The notes under the pieces were generated by a model. That model was given only the letters and a program-made list of their open reading frames with translations, had not been told where the DNA came from and did no database searches. From NCBI RefSeq assembly GCF_014695375.1, contig NZ_JACJOG010000005.1, positions 1 through 64,000 on the forward strand: a stretch of 64,000 bases of DNA. Direction: 5' to 3'. Of the stretch, positions 1-8,290 are shown piece after piece (within the stretch, counting starts at the first letter, position 1; each line of letters begins with the position of its first letter). Made by a program: the position numbers and the translations under genes. The DNA is from Coleofasciculus sp. FACHB-T130 (GTDB lineage Bacteria > Cyanobacteriota > Cyanobacteriia > Cyanobacteriales > FACHB-T130).

Positions 1-1
1 A

Positions 2-100
2 CTCAAACAGTATCGAGCGCTCGCTACACGCTACGACAAGCTGGCGGAGAGTTTCCTGGGCGGTATTTATCTAGCTGCTACGGTCATCTGGCTTAATTGA
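2..100 (+). mobile_element. IS5-family transposase, C-terminal end (cut by window edge)
   Basis: Reading from base 2 to the TGA at 98-100 gives 32 residues containing RALATRYDKLA followed by a hydrophobic stretch ending in VIWLN. The R-x-x-ATRYDK-x-A pattern followed by a short hydrophobic end is the usual C-terminus of IS5-superfamily DDE transposases, where it carries the region around the catalytic glutamate. Only the end of the gene is inside the window, so whether the copy is intact is unknown. The sequence GACACGCCC just after the stop (from base 102) could be the terminal inverted repeat, but the other end is not visible. It lies about 75 bases from the DnaA-box cluster. Confidence 0.75.
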
Positions 101-164
101 TGACACGCCCTAGTCAGCAGCCGTTGATTTAAGTTTTTGGAAACTACTTATAAAGAATGATTCA

Positions 165-385
165 CCTCCAGAAGGGTTGTGGAAAACTCCTAGTTTTCTG
201 TGGAAAAGCTTGTGGTAAAGCCGTGAAAAACTTTGTGTCATTAGTGAAAAACAATGACAAGTATAAATACCTTGTGGAAAAAAGAGTCGCTTTTCCACAA
301 GGTTCCCACAATTCATTAGAGCTGCTAAAACATTCACGGGAAATTCATTTGACAACATTTTCCACATTTTCCACAGCTTCAGCAG
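165..385. other. oriC: Probable chromosomal replication origin (oriC) with DnaA boxes
   Basis: Six perfect copies of TTTTCCACA, the cyanobacterial-type DnaA box, lie within 200 bases. On the minus strand they are at 178-186, 199-207 and 273-281. On the plus strand they are at 291-299, 358-366 and 367-375, the last two directly abutting. Near matches lie at 211-219 and 302-310. Boxes 273-281 and 291-299 form an inverted pair. All left-hand boxes point one way and all right-hand boxes the other. dnaN starts 137 bases downstream, and origins next to dnaN are known in cyanobacteria such as Synechococcus elongatus. dnaA itself is not in the window, which is normal for the phylum. Confidence 0.8.
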
Positions 386-512
386 TTTTGCCTAAAGCAG
401 GTAAGCAGGGTAATCTGGATTGCTGAGGACAAGGGTGCTACGATCTCCTTCTGTGCCAAAAGTACCGCGCTATGAGCGTCGTTTGGCTGAACAACTCCAA
501 GGTTGAACATCT

Positions 513-1685
513 ATGAAACTGGTTTGCACCCAAAACGATCTCAGTACCAACCTTTCTCTCGTCAGCCGAGCAGTGCCATCGCGCCCGACACATCCTGTCC
601 TCGCAAATGTCAAGCTGGAAGCTAACAAAAAAACTCAGCTCGTCAGTTTGACGGCATTCGATCTCAGCCTTGGCATTCAGACCAGCTTTCCCGCACAAGT
701 GGAAGAGGAAGGTTATCTCACTTTACCCGCTAAGCTGTTAAACGATATTGTTTCCCGTCTAGCAGAGGGAGAAATTACTTTAGAGGATAAAGGGGAGGAA
801 GGGACAAGTGAAGGGATTATTGCCACACTGACTTCTGCCTCTGGGCGTTATAAAGTCCGGGGTATGACCGCAGAAGAATTTCCAGAACTGCCAGTAATAG
901 AAAATGGCGAAGCTGCTCAATTGCCTGCCGCTGCATTAATTGATGGCTTGCGGGGTTCCTTATTTGCCACCAGTCCAGACGAAACGAAGCAGGTTCTCAC
1001 GGGCATCCATTTAACAGTCAAACCAGAGTATCTTGAATTTGCCGCGACAGATGGTCATCGTTTATCGGTTGTCGAAACGACTAACCAAGGTCAAACGGAT
1101 GAAGAACCCTCTGAGGCGATTAGTCAGGCAGCTCCGTTAGAAGTCACGATTCCAGCACGGGCACTGCGAGAACTAGAACGAATCTTAGGAATGCGCCAGT
1201 CGGCGGAAGCGATCGCTCTCCATCTTGACCAAGGGCAGGTCGTATTTGAGTTGGTCGATCAACGTTTGACTAGCCGCACCCTAGAAGGTCAATATCCCGC
1301 CTATCGTCAGTTGATTCCCCAACAATTTGAGCGGCAGGTGACAATCGATCGGCGTCAGTTGCTCAATGCATTAGAACGAATTGCCGTGCTAGCTGACCAA
1401 AAAAATAATATTGTCAAATTCACGATAGACAGCACTAACCAGCAGATTGCCTTATCAGTGGAAGCACAGGATGTTGGTAGCGGGCGCGAATCTCTACCTG
1501 CACAGATATCGGGCAAGGATCTAGAGATTGCCTTCAATATTACCTATCTCAGAGATGGACTGAAGGCGCTGCAATCCTCCGAGATTCAAATGCAGATGAA
1601 TACAGGGAATAGTCCGGTGATTCTGACACCGCTTGGAGGTCTAAAAATGACTTACTTAGTGATGCCGGTGCAGATTCGCGCTTAA
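513..1685 (+). CDS. dnaN: DNA polymerase III subunit beta (sliding clamp)
   Basis: The 390-residue product is the ring-shaped clamp that tethers DNA polymerase III to DNA and recruits repair and replication factors. The sequence aligns with the family from MKLVCTQNDL through the three clamp folds (roughly residues 1-122, 130-255 and 258-388) and ends in the typical VMPVQIR, which forms part of the binding cleft for client peptides. Length is normal. The ATG at 513 lies downstream of the DnaA-box cluster, as in other cyanobacteria with a dnaN-linked origin. Its TAA overlaps the stop of the convergent protease gene: the palindrome TTAA at 1682-1685 supplies both stops, leaving no room for a terminator between them. 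Confidence 0.97.
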   Translation: MKLVCTQNDLSTNLSLVSRAVPSRPTHPVLANVKLEANKKTQLVSLTAFDLSLGIQTSFPAQVEEEGYLTLPAKLLNDIVSRLAEGEITLEDKGEEGTSEGIIATLTSASGRYKVRGMTAEEFPELPVIENGEAAQLPAAALIDGLRGSLFATSPDETKQVLTGIHLTVKPEYLEFAATDGHRLSVVETTNQGQTDEEPSEAISQAAPLEVTIPARALRELERILGMRQSAEAIALHLDQGQVVFELVDQRLTSRTLEGQYPAYRQLIPQQFERQVTIDRRQLLNALERIAVLADQKNNIVKFTIDSTNQQIALSVEAQDVGSGRESLPAQISGKDLEIAFNITYLRDGLKALQSSEIQMQMNTGNSPVILTPLGGLKMTYLVMPVQIRA

Positions 1686-3121
1686 CGAATTGTTAAGAGA
1701 TAGCGACCTCGACCGCGCGGATTTGAGGCGGTGGCGATCGCTCGATAAACGCCTGTTCGGGGTAAAGTCACACTCATCTGAGAATTGGGATTGCTGCGGC
1801 TGATGTTATCGTTCTCAGCAATCTTCCGACCATTTTGATCGACCAAAATCAGATAGGTATCAAAATCAGGACTGGCAAGTGCGATCGTCAGAGGCTGACC
1901 GGCACGACCTTGAAAGGAATATTCCTGAAACAAACTGCCATCAGAAAGCACCTTGGCACCCCGACCCAGAATACCCGCTTGCCGCATCAGCAAACGACTT
2001 TGGGAAGTTTGATAGCGCTCGCCTCCGGCAGTCGCCACTGCTCGAAGACGGTAAGCACCCGCTTGTCTTCCCTCAGAGGAATTGGCAATAATTAGATAAG
2101 TGCCACTTGCAGGCAGTGTCGCCACAAGGCTAGCGTTTCCCCTACCGCCCCTATCATCGTCTTGGGCAACTTCATTGCCATTGGGCCCAAGTAGAATTAA
2201 GTAGGAATCAATCTGCTGACTCGCCATATCAATTCTGACTTGCTGACCGGCTCTCCCCTGAAAGGTGTAAAGGTCAAAATAGCTATTATCCGCACGGAGA
2301 ACATTATCACCACTACCAAGAGTGGCGTTAATCACCGTACCATTCAAAGCAATGGGCTGAGGCGGTTGTCTTCCAGAAGTGGGTTGTTGCCGTTGAGCAG
2401 TGGTAGGGGCGCGTCCTTGGCGCACAGCGGTCAAGAACGGCTGTACCCGGTCTACAGAAATCGCAAATCCAATGCCAATGTTTCCCGCAGTCTGACCGCT
2501 GGTAAAAATAGCAGTATTGACGCCAATCAATTCTCCTTGGCTATTGAGAAGAGGACCACCGGAATTGCCTGGGTTGATGGCTGCATCGGTTTGGATTAAA
2601 CCGCGCTGTTGGTCAATCCGGCTAACAATACCAACGGTGAAGGTTCCTTGAAATCGACCAAAAGGATTCCCAATCGCAAACGCCCGCTGACCGACTTGTA
2701 CAGAGTTCAGAGGAGCGATCGCAACAGTGGGCAAATTGTTCTGTCCGCGAATTTTAAGGACAGCTAAATCTAGACTGTTGTTAGCAAAAGCAATGATATC
2801 GGCTGGGAGTCTTCTGCCATCTGAGAGAATAACGGTGACAGTTTGGCGACCATTTGCCACAACGTGAGCATTGGTCAATACCAGGCCGTCTCGGCTAATG
2901 ATGCTACCGCTGCCGCTACCGTCACCAGCCTGGATGGATACCACTCCTGGACTAGCGCGTCTATAAACCTGAATATTTGTTTGTTCTTCAGCGTCTTGGG
3001 CAACAGCGATATTTGACTGTTGCCAGTTAAAGGGAACGATTGCGTCGATTGCATTAGCACCAATGGCAGCGGCGGCTGCGATGATGCCCGAAGTGGCAAT
3101 ACGCAGAACTTTGGTACTCAT
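1682..3121 (-). CDS. HtrA/Deg-like trypsin-type serine protease with two PPC domains
   Basis: This 479-residue exported protein carries an S1C protease domain (about residues 50-230) with the catalytic triad His86 (TNAHVV), Asp118 (LDLAVL) and Ser187 (GNSGGP). The N-terminus (residues 8-42) looks like an uncleaved anchor or a signal ending at VAQA/D. HhoA/HhoB/HtrA of cyanobacteria have a C-terminal PDZ domain; here I see instead two beta-rich modules (about 257-365 and 385-479) with the DSYLILLGPNG / DTYLILVDQNG pattern of the bacterial pre-peptidase C-terminal (PPC) domain. It probably degrades or checks damaged proteins in the periplasm or at the envelope. Upstream on the same strand are three lipoprotein genes. 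Family is certain; the exact substrate and the symbol (hhoA, hhoB, htrA) are not. Confidence 0.88.
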   Translation of the reverse strand: MSTKVLRIATSGIIAAAAAIGANAIDAIVPFNWQQSNIAVAQDAEEQTNIQVYRRASPGVVSIQAGDGSGSGSIISRDGLVLTNAHVVANGRQTVTVILSDGRRLPADIIAFANNSLDLAVLKIRGQNNLPTVAIAPLNSVQVGQRAFAIGNPFGRFQGTFTVGIVSRIDQQRGLIQTDAAINPGNSGGPLLNSQGELIGVNTAIFTSGQTAGNIGIGFAISVDRVQPFLTAVRQGRAPTTAQRQQPTSGRQPPQPIALNGTVINATLGSGDNVLRADNSYFDLYTFQGRAGQQVRIDMASQQIDSYLILLGPNGNEVAQDDDRGGRGNASLVATLPASGTYLIIANSSEGRQAGAYRLRAVATAGGERYQTSQSRLLMRQAGILGRGAKVLSDGSLFQEYSFQGRAGQPLTIALASPDFDTYLILVDQNGRKIAENDNISRSNPNSQMSVTLPRTGVYRAIATASNPRGRGRYLLTIR

Positions 3122-3249
3122 TATGTTAATTTTTTAAGCTTTTTTGACTGTTCTAGCATATTTAGTAGCGATCACTCTCAAGCAATGCTCTTTCCATAGA
3201 AGAAGCCTCTGACTCGCTCGTGCAGGAACTCGCCAATTTCATCGATCTT

Positions 3250-3780
3250 CTACTGTTGTAAAGAGCCAGAATTTGTTGCTGAAGTTCCTCTTTCTACAGT
3301 TGCAATATGCCATTGGCCTAACTGGCTAGTTTCAAACGCCACGTAGCGACCATCACCGGAAATAGTGGGATGGCGTACCGAGCCTCGGATGCTGCTAGTG
3401 AGCAATTCGGAGCGTTGAGTTTGACGGTCGTAGACAAAGATATCCGTCTTGCCTCGTTCGCTAGAAACATAAGCAATAAATCGACCATCAGCATTCAAAG
3501 CGGGTTGATCCTGTCTGGAGTCGCGACGATTGATATTGGGAAGATCAACGAGACGGTGTTGCTGCAAGTCGTAAAGGAAAATGTCTCGATTATTATTGCG
3601 GTCAGAAGCAAAGGCGAGATAGCGACCGTCACTGCTGTAGGCGGGATATTCGTCAGGGGTCTGGCTGTTGATACCGCCAGTCAGTATTTGCGGCGGGTTG
3701 AAGAGCTGGGTATCAAGACAACCAGTTAGCCCCATTGTGAATAAAATCGTTAGCCAGCGCCAGTTAATTAGCCATTTCAT
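3250..3780 (-). CDS. TolB-like (PD40) three-repeat lipoprotein, copy 1
   Basis: The 176-residue product begins with a lipoprotein signal (hydrophobic residues 8-20, lipobox LTGC with Cys21), so it is probably anchored in a membrane facing the periplasm. The rest consists of three PD40 repeats of the type DGRYLAFASDR...DIFLYDLQ, starting near residues 48, 94 and 140. TolB itself has six blades, so this is only half a propeller. It is the last of three related tandem genes. The role is unknown; the family is associated with protein interactions at the cell envelope. The HtrA-like protease lies 128 bases downstream on the same strand. Confidence 0.8.
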   Translation of the reverse strand: MKWLINWRWLTILFTMGLTGCLDTQLFNPPQILTGGINSQTPDEYPAYSSDGRYLAFASDRNNNRDIFLYDLQQHRLVDLPNINRRDSRQDQPALNADGRFIAYVSSERGKTDIFVYDRQTQRSELLTSSIRGSVRHPTISGDGRYVAFETSQLGQWHIATVERGTSATNSGSLQQ

Positions 3781-3949
3781 ATCACTTGCGCCTAAATACC
3801 TGATGACTGTAGCTGTGAAGTGCGACTACACGAACCAAGCCTGTCTAGATAGGCTAAAAATATCCCCTGATTCCCAAAGCTGTGTATTCTGATCAGCGGG
3901 TATTTGCTTTTTCCCGCCATTCCTTCCCAACTACTCAGCACTTTTATCC

Positions 3950-4474
3950 TCAAGGAGGTGCTGGAAGATTTAGTGTTTGTCCAGAGCGATCGCTAACCAC
4001 AATATCCCATTGACCATTTTCACTAGATTCAAAGGCAATCATACTGCCATCGGCGCTAATCGTTGGATTTCTTACTTCTGCTTGCACGTTTTGCGCGAGA
4101 TTTCTTAACTGGCGAGTTTCGCGGTCATAGAGATAGATTCCCGACCGACCCTGACGACTTGCAGCAAAGACAATGTAACGACCATCAGCGGAAACAGCAG
4201 GGTCAGATGCGATCGCATCCAGGGAATTTAATCCAGGCAAATCAATCAAACGCCGATCCACCGTGTCGAAAAGGTAAACATCCTGACTGCTGCGCCGGTC
4301 AGAAATTAGCACAATGTACCGACTGGCGATTTGAGGATTAATGTCAGAAGCTGGGCTATTTAAACTTCGCCCTGCTGAATCAAAGGGAAAACTCATAAGA
4401 CGACCTGAGCCAGTACAACTACTCAATAAACTGGCTAAGGCAACAAAGACTGATAGAAAAAGGTTACGTTTCAC
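3950..4474 (-). CDS. TolB-like (PD40) three-repeat lipoprotein, copy 2
   Basis: A paralogue of its neighbours, 174 residues long. The signal peptide MKRNLFLSVFVALASLL ends in the lipobox LSSC (Cys20). Three PD40 repeats follow; the first is degenerate (residues RYIVLISDRRSSQDVYLFD), while the second and third keep the SADGRYIVFAAS and SADGSMIAFESS pattern. Only 2 bases separate its start from the stop of copy 3, so the two are almost certainly co-transcribed and perhaps translationally coupled. Divergence between the copies suggests old duplication followed by specialisation. Function unknown. Confidence 0.8.
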   Translation of the reverse strand: MKRNLFLSVFVALASLLSSCTGSGRLMSFPFDSAGRSLNSPASDINPQIASRYIVLISDRRSSQDVYLFDTVDRRLIDLPGLNSLDAIASDPAVSADGRYIVFAASRQGRSGIYLYDRETRQLRNLAQNVQAEVRNPTISADGSMIAFESSENGQWDIVVSDRSGQTLNLPAPP

Positions 4475-4476
4475 GC

Positions 4477-5034
4477 TCAGGGAGAGGCAGATGGACTGCC
4501 ATCGGGGATATCTAACTCAATATTAGGCCCCCGGTCTAGCACCTCTACATCCCACTGACCGCGACTGCTGCTTTCAAAGGCAATATAGCGACCATCTGGA
4601 CTAATGCTAGGATTTCGCACCCAACCGCGATAGCCCATTGTAAGAATTTGTGAGGATTTGGTGCTGCGATCGTAAAGTTCAACTTCCGGGCGTCCTTGGT
4701 CGCTGGCAATGTAGACAATGTAACGACCGTTCTGACTGAGACTGGGATTTTCTGCGATCGCGTCTTGTCGGTTCAAGCGCGGTACATCTACAAACTGCCG
4801 CTGCTGCAAGTCGTACAGCCAAATCTGTCGGCTGCCATTGCGGTTAGAAACAAAGGCGAGCAACCGACCATTGCCGCTCAAAGCCGGTTGCTCATCTGTA
4901 TAACGACTGTTAAGAGCAACTGGCCCTGTTGAGCGATTGACTGGGGTACAGGCAACAACTAACCCAGCCATACTAAACCAGATTCCCCATTTGACCCAGG
5001 TATGGATTCCCAAACCGCACGCCAATCTTTTCAC
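4477..5034 (-). CDS. TolB-like (PD40) three-repeat lipoprotein, copy 3
   Basis: Three well kept PD40 repeats (SGNGRLLAFVSNR, SQNGRYIVYIASD, SPDGRYIAFESSS) follow a lipoprotein signal with lipobox VVAC. The reading frame is open up to an ATG at 5148, which would overlap the end of ycf66 by 14 bases and add 38 residues in front of the signal. I prefer the GTG at 5032-5034, because it gives a normal 28-residue lipoprotein signal (VKRLACG...GLVVAC). No convincing ribosome site decides this. The gene is first of the tandem lipoprotein trio. As with its paralogues, half a propeller suggests dimer or mixed assembly. Function unknown. Confidence 0.75.
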   Translation of the reverse strand: MKRLACGLGIHTWVKWGIWFSMAGLVVACTPVNRSTGPVALNSRYTDEQPALSGNGRLLAFVSNRNGSRQIWLYDLQQRQFVDVPRLNRQDAIAENPSLSQNGRYIVYIASDQGRPEVELYDRSTKSSQILTMGYRGWVRNPSISPDGRYIAFESSSRGQWDVEVLDRGPNIELDIPDGSPSASP

Positions 5035-5134
5035 GTCAAAGCTGCATTGTTGCTTGCAAAAATAACCTGACCCAATGAACCAGCCGCGTCTCATGAAACG
5101 TCGAACGGACACGAAGGAACCGCCCTTTCCTGAC

Positions 5135-5953
5135 TCATTCTTGGTCAAAATTGCTTGAGTTGTCCCCTTCTTCCGGGTAGTCTATCGGTTTGTAGTCCAC
5201 ATAGTCGGTTGGGGTTGCTTCTACGTCCTCCCGACTCTCCCGATTGGGCGATCGCTCTGACGATTCTCCTTTAGGTGGACGACTTCTTCTTGGCTTGGAG
5301 GCAGTCTCCGGATCTCGGCTGGGTGGACGAGTTGAGCTGGGACGGCTACTGCGAGACGGTTTTTCCTCCCATGTGTCTGAAACTTCCCAATCGTCCGGTT
5401 GTTCGGTTGGGCGAGTTTCTGTTGGACGGGGACGACGCTTGCGAGGACGGTCTCCTTGTCCCAGCCTTTCAGAACTACTATTGCTATTACTCCGACTGGA
5501 TGGACGGCGGCGCGGTTCATCCTCGTAAGTTTCTACCGTCCGGCTATTGCGAGATTCTTGCGTTCCCCGAATCCGCCGTCTCGGTGGTTCCTCATCCATC
5601 GGTTCGAGTTGATCCAACTCGGCTCGATACACGCGGCTTACGGGGCGGTCGTCATCCACAATTTGCGTATTTCGCTTTGCAACCTCCGTCGCCACTCCAC
5701 GCATCCGAATACTTTCAAATGCAAAAAAGATAGCAGAGCCGGTCAACAAAAATTGACCGAATTGCAAAATCGGATCGAGTCGCCATCCTTGAAATAAAAG
5801 AATAAAGCCGCACAAGAGACCAACTGCGGCAAAAAAGATATCGTGATCTCGCGCTAGCTCTGGACGCACGGTACGCAGAAAGTACAGTGCTGCCCCTGCC
5901 ACTGCCAGAAAAATACCCAGAAGACTGGCTGAGTTAAGCCCGAAGTTTACCAT
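5135..5953 (-). CDS. ycf66: Ycf66 family membrane protein
   Basis: The 272-residue protein has the Ycf66 signature at its N-terminus: MVNFGLNSASLLGIFLAV, RPELARDHDIFFAAVGLL and a GWRLDPILQFGQFLLTGSA segment, giving three membrane spans at about residues 8-26, 38-56 and 63-83. Ycf66 is found in cyanobacteria and some plastid genomes and has no firmly known function. From about residue 90 the protein becomes a long, very charged Arg/Glu/Ser/Pro tail that is probably disordered. The gene is upstream of the three TolB-like lipoproteins on the same strand and may share a transcript with them. Confidence 0.9.
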   Translation of the reverse strand: MVNFGLNSASLLGIFLAVAGAALYFLRTVRPELARDHDIFFAAVGLLCGFILLFQGWRLDPILQFGQFLLTGSAIFFAFESIRMRGVATEVAKRNTQIVDDDRPVSRVYRAELDQLEPMDEEPPRRRIRGTQESRNSRTVETYEDEPRRRPSSRSNSNSSSERLGQGDRPRKRRPRPTETRPTEQPDDWEVSDTWEEKPSRSSRPSSTRPPSRDPETASKPRRSRPPKGESSERSPNRESREDVEATPTDYVDYKPIDYPEEGDNSSNFDQE

Positions 5954-6110
5954 TGCTGTTTTCCCAAGACAAATCTATGTTAACGAGTTAACCGCAGAAA
6001 TTGGTACGCAGGTTGGGAATTTTAATTCTAAGTATCCTGGGTCAGCAGGAGAACGAGCGGGCAGAAACTGGCTTGCTGCATCGCATCAGCTCTTCTCCCT
6101 TTAACATATA

Positions 6111-6174
6111 AAACCTCAGTTTTTTTAGAGGGAGCAACTAATTTAATAATTACTCTCTCGACAAACTGAGGTTT
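6111..6174 (-). terminator. Hairpin downstream of psbX
   Basis: A perfect 12-base inverted repeat, AAACCTCAGTTT at 6111-6122 and AAACTGAGGTTT at 6163-6174, lies 17 bases beyond the psbX stop. There is no clear U-tract after it on the minus strand, so it may be a terminator or a 3' stabiliser. Confidence 0.5.
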
Positions 6175-6191
6175 CCGGCTATTCCGACAAT

Positions 6192-6311
6192 CTAGGAACG
6201 TTGGATTTTATCCTTCTGACTAATAAAAATCAGCGCCACCGTGGCTGGGATGACAACAATTACAGCACCCCAGAGCAGACTATAGAGAAAATTCGCTAAT
6301 GAAGGCGTCAT
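6192..6311 (-). CDS. psbX: Photosystem II protein PsbX
   Basis: The minus strand from ATG 6311 to TAG 6192 encodes 39 residues: [17 protein letters not shown], then [18 protein letters not shown] and IQRS. This is the PsbX pattern: an MTPSLxNFL start, one membrane helix (about residues 10-31) and a conserved SQKD end. PsbX is a small one-helix subunit of photosystem II near cytochrome b559 that affects quinone exchange at the QB site. The gene stands alone, with a hairpin after it and about 270 bases of spacer before the divergent ycf19-like gene. Confidence 0.93.
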   Translation of the reverse strand: MTPSLANFLYSLLWGAVIVVIPATVALIFISQKDKIQRS

Positions 6312-6582
6312 TTTTTTTCGCTCGCTTTGACAACGATTTCTTTTGATCAATTTTAACGATATGTTATGAACTTGAGAAGCCTATTTGTCGCTTCATTTTG
6401 TTTTTACGTCTCTTCTACCCCTGTACCAGTCTGGCTGAATAGGATTGAGTGCCACGCTGCGTTAGAATAATGAGAGTTTGGTTATAAAACTTTAACTATA
6501 ATGCCTTACGGCGTCAGTTGCATGACAAATACGCGACATGGCTAAAGTTTTGACACCCGGAAATATTCTTGATTAAGAACCA

Positions 6583-6876
6583 ATGGACGCTGTTTCGCTT
6601 GCTAGCTGGATTCTTGGCCCGCTTGTGGGCTTGATGACTTTGCTGTTTATCTTTCGGATCGTCCTTACCTGGTATCCTCAGATAGACCTAAATCGGCTTC
6701 CCTTTAACTTGATTGCTTGGCCTACAGAACCTTTTTTAGTGCCATTGCGGAAAATTGTGCCGCCTATCGGTGGTGTGGACATTACCCCAATCGTTTGGGT
6801 AGGGATCTTTAGCCTAGTGCGAGAGATTCTCTTGGGTCAGCAAGGACTGCTGACGATGTTTGCTCATACTCATTAA
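6583..6876 (+). CDS. ycf19: YggT/Ycf19 family membrane protein
   Basis: This 97-residue protein has two membrane spans (about residues 8-28 and 68-88) joined by the conserved segment LTWYPQIDLNRLPF...WPTEPFLVPLRK...PPIGGVDITPI, which is diagnostic of the YggT/Ycf19 family. Plastid relatives (CCB3) take part in attaching haem to cytochrome b6, and bacterial YggT is linked to membrane or osmotic homeostasis and division in some species. Which role applies here cannot be told from sequence. It is monocistronic and convergent with accC, separated by a strong hairpin. Confidence 0.88.
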   Translation: MDAVSLASWILGPLVGLMTLLFIFRIVLTWYPQIDLNRLPFNLIAWPTEPFLVPLRKIVPPIGGVDITPIVWVGIFSLVREILLGQQGLLTMFAHTH

Positions 6877-6897
6877 GGCGCTCCGGAGGTTAGTAAA

Positions 6898-6931
6898 AGT
6901 GGGTAACGGAAAAAATTACCGATTACCCACT
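6898..6931. terminator. Bidirectional terminator between ycf19 and accC
   Basis: AGTGGGTAACGG at 6898-6909 pairs with CCG-A-TTACCCACT at 6919-6931 (one bulged A), with an A-rich loop. It sits between two convergent genes and could serve both. Confidence 0.7.
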
Positions 6932-6937
6932 CCTTAC

Positions 6938-8290
6938 TTACTGCTGGGACTGCATTAATTGCTCAACAAAATTGGTATAAACCTCGCCTTGTAAAAACTC
7001 CGGTGTCTCCATAATTTTTTGATGGAAGCCAATGGTGGTGGGCAAACCCGTGATGGCACACTCCCGCAATGCCCGTTTCATCCGCTTAATTGCAGTAGGG
7101 CGATCGCTACCCCAAACAATTAACTTACCAATCAGGGAGTCATAGTAAGCAGGGATTTCGTAGTCCGTGTAGACATGAGAATCCATCCGAACACCAAAGC
7201 CGCCAGGAGGCAGATAGCCGCTGATCCGCCCCGGATGAGGACGGAAGTTGTGGTCGGGGTCTTCCGCATTGATTCGACATTCAATGGCATGGCCTCGGAG
7301 AACGATTCGATCTTGAGTCAGCGACAATTTCTCCCCTTGAGCAATGCGGATTTGCTCGGCAATCAAGTCTAACCCAGTGATCATTTCTGTCACCGGGTGT
7401 TCGACTTGAATCCGAGTATTCATTTCCATAAAATAAAATTCCCCAGAGGGTGCAAGCAGAAACTCCACAGTCCCGGCACCCGTGTAGTTGATAGACTTAG
7501 CAGCCATAACAGCGGCAGTGCCCATTTTTTGGCGCAGTTCTGAACTGAGAACTGGACTAGGGGCTTCTTCTAGTAACTTTTGATGACGCCGTTGGATAGA
7601 GCAATCGCGTTCACCCAGGTGAATTACGTTGCCGTAGCTATCGGCTAAGATTTGAAATTCGATGTGACGGGGACGTTCAATAAATTTTTCCAGATAGACG
7701 CCTGGATTGCCAAATGCAGCTTCTGCTTCTCCCTGTGCAGCTTGGAAGAGCTTGACGAGTTCGCTTTCTTCCCGCACTAAACGCATTCCTCGCCCTCCAC
7801 CTCCGGCGGTGGCTTTGATCATGACAGGATAGCCGATTTCATCCGCGATCGCTAATGCTTCCCGATCGGACATTAATATCCCATCACTTCCCGGCACTGT
7901 AGGCACACCCGCCCGTTGCATCGTTTCTTTCGCAGTGGATTTGTCTCCCATTGCCCGAATCGCTTCCGGCGTTGGGCCAATGAAAGAAATCTGGTGATCC
8001 GCGCAGATTTCCGCAAATCGGGCATTTTCTGCCAAAAAACCATAGCCCGGATGAATAGCGATCGCATTGCGCGTCAAAGCTGCCGCAATAATATTGGGAA
8101 TATTCAGATAACTTTTGATACTGGGGGGTTCACCAATGCAAACGGCTTCGTCAGCCAGTTGCACATGAAGGGCGTGTCGATCGATCGTCGAGTGAACTGC
8201 AACAGTCGCAATCCCCATTTCTTCGCAGGTACGGAGAATGCGGAGAGCAATTTCCCCTCGGTTAGCAATTAAAATCTTTGAAAAACGCAT
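6938..8290 (-). CDS. accC: Acetyl-CoA carboxylase, biotin carboxylase subunit
   Basis: The 450-residue enzyme carboxylates biotin on the AccB carrier using ATP and bicarbonate, the first step of malonyl-CoA and fatty acid synthesis. It shows the ATP-grasp layout: N-terminal [18 protein letters not shown], glycine-rich loop GGGGRGMR at 163-170, [12 protein letters not shown] at 227-238, and the active-site strand with Glu289, Asn291 and Arg293 ([11 protein letters not shown]). Length is normal for the stand-alone bacterial subunit. accB is not adjacent, as is often the case in cyanobacteria. The gene is monocistronic and convergent with ycf19. Confidence 0.97.
   Translation of the reverse strand: MRFSKILIANRGEIALRILRTCEEMGIATVAVHSTIDRHALHVQLADEAVCIGEPPSIKSYLNIPNIIAAALTRNAIAIHPGYGFLAENARFAEICADHQISFIGPTPEAIRAMGDKSTAKETMQRAGVPTVPGSDGILMSDREALAIADEIGYPVMIKATAGGGGRGMRLVREESELVKLFQAAQGEAEAAFGNPGVYLEKFIERPRHIEFQILADSYGNVIHLGERDCSIQRRHQKLLEEAPSPVLSSELRQKMGTAAVMAAKSINYTGAGTVEFLLAPSGEFYFMEMNTRIQVEHPVTEMITGLDLIAEQIRIAQGEKLSLTQDRIVLRGHAIECRINAEDPDHNFRPHPGRISGYLPPGGFGVRMDSHVYTDYEIPAYYDSLIGKLIVWGSDRPTAIKRMKRALRECAITGLPTTIGFHQKIMETPEFLQGEVYTNFVEQLMQSQQ

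Noticed and set aside
110-426. Two open frames across the origin-like region (minus 110-367 and plus 157-426)
   Set aside because: Their codons read through the DnaA boxes, giving low-complexity residues such as KAVKNF and SHNSLEL. Neither has a ribosome site or a family.
5244-5797. Long plus-strand open frames opposite ycf66 (5244-5528, 5275-5733 and 5399-5797)
   Set aside because: They lie opposite the repetitive Arg/Glu/Ser tail of ycf66, where the complementary strand is expected to be open. No family is seen.
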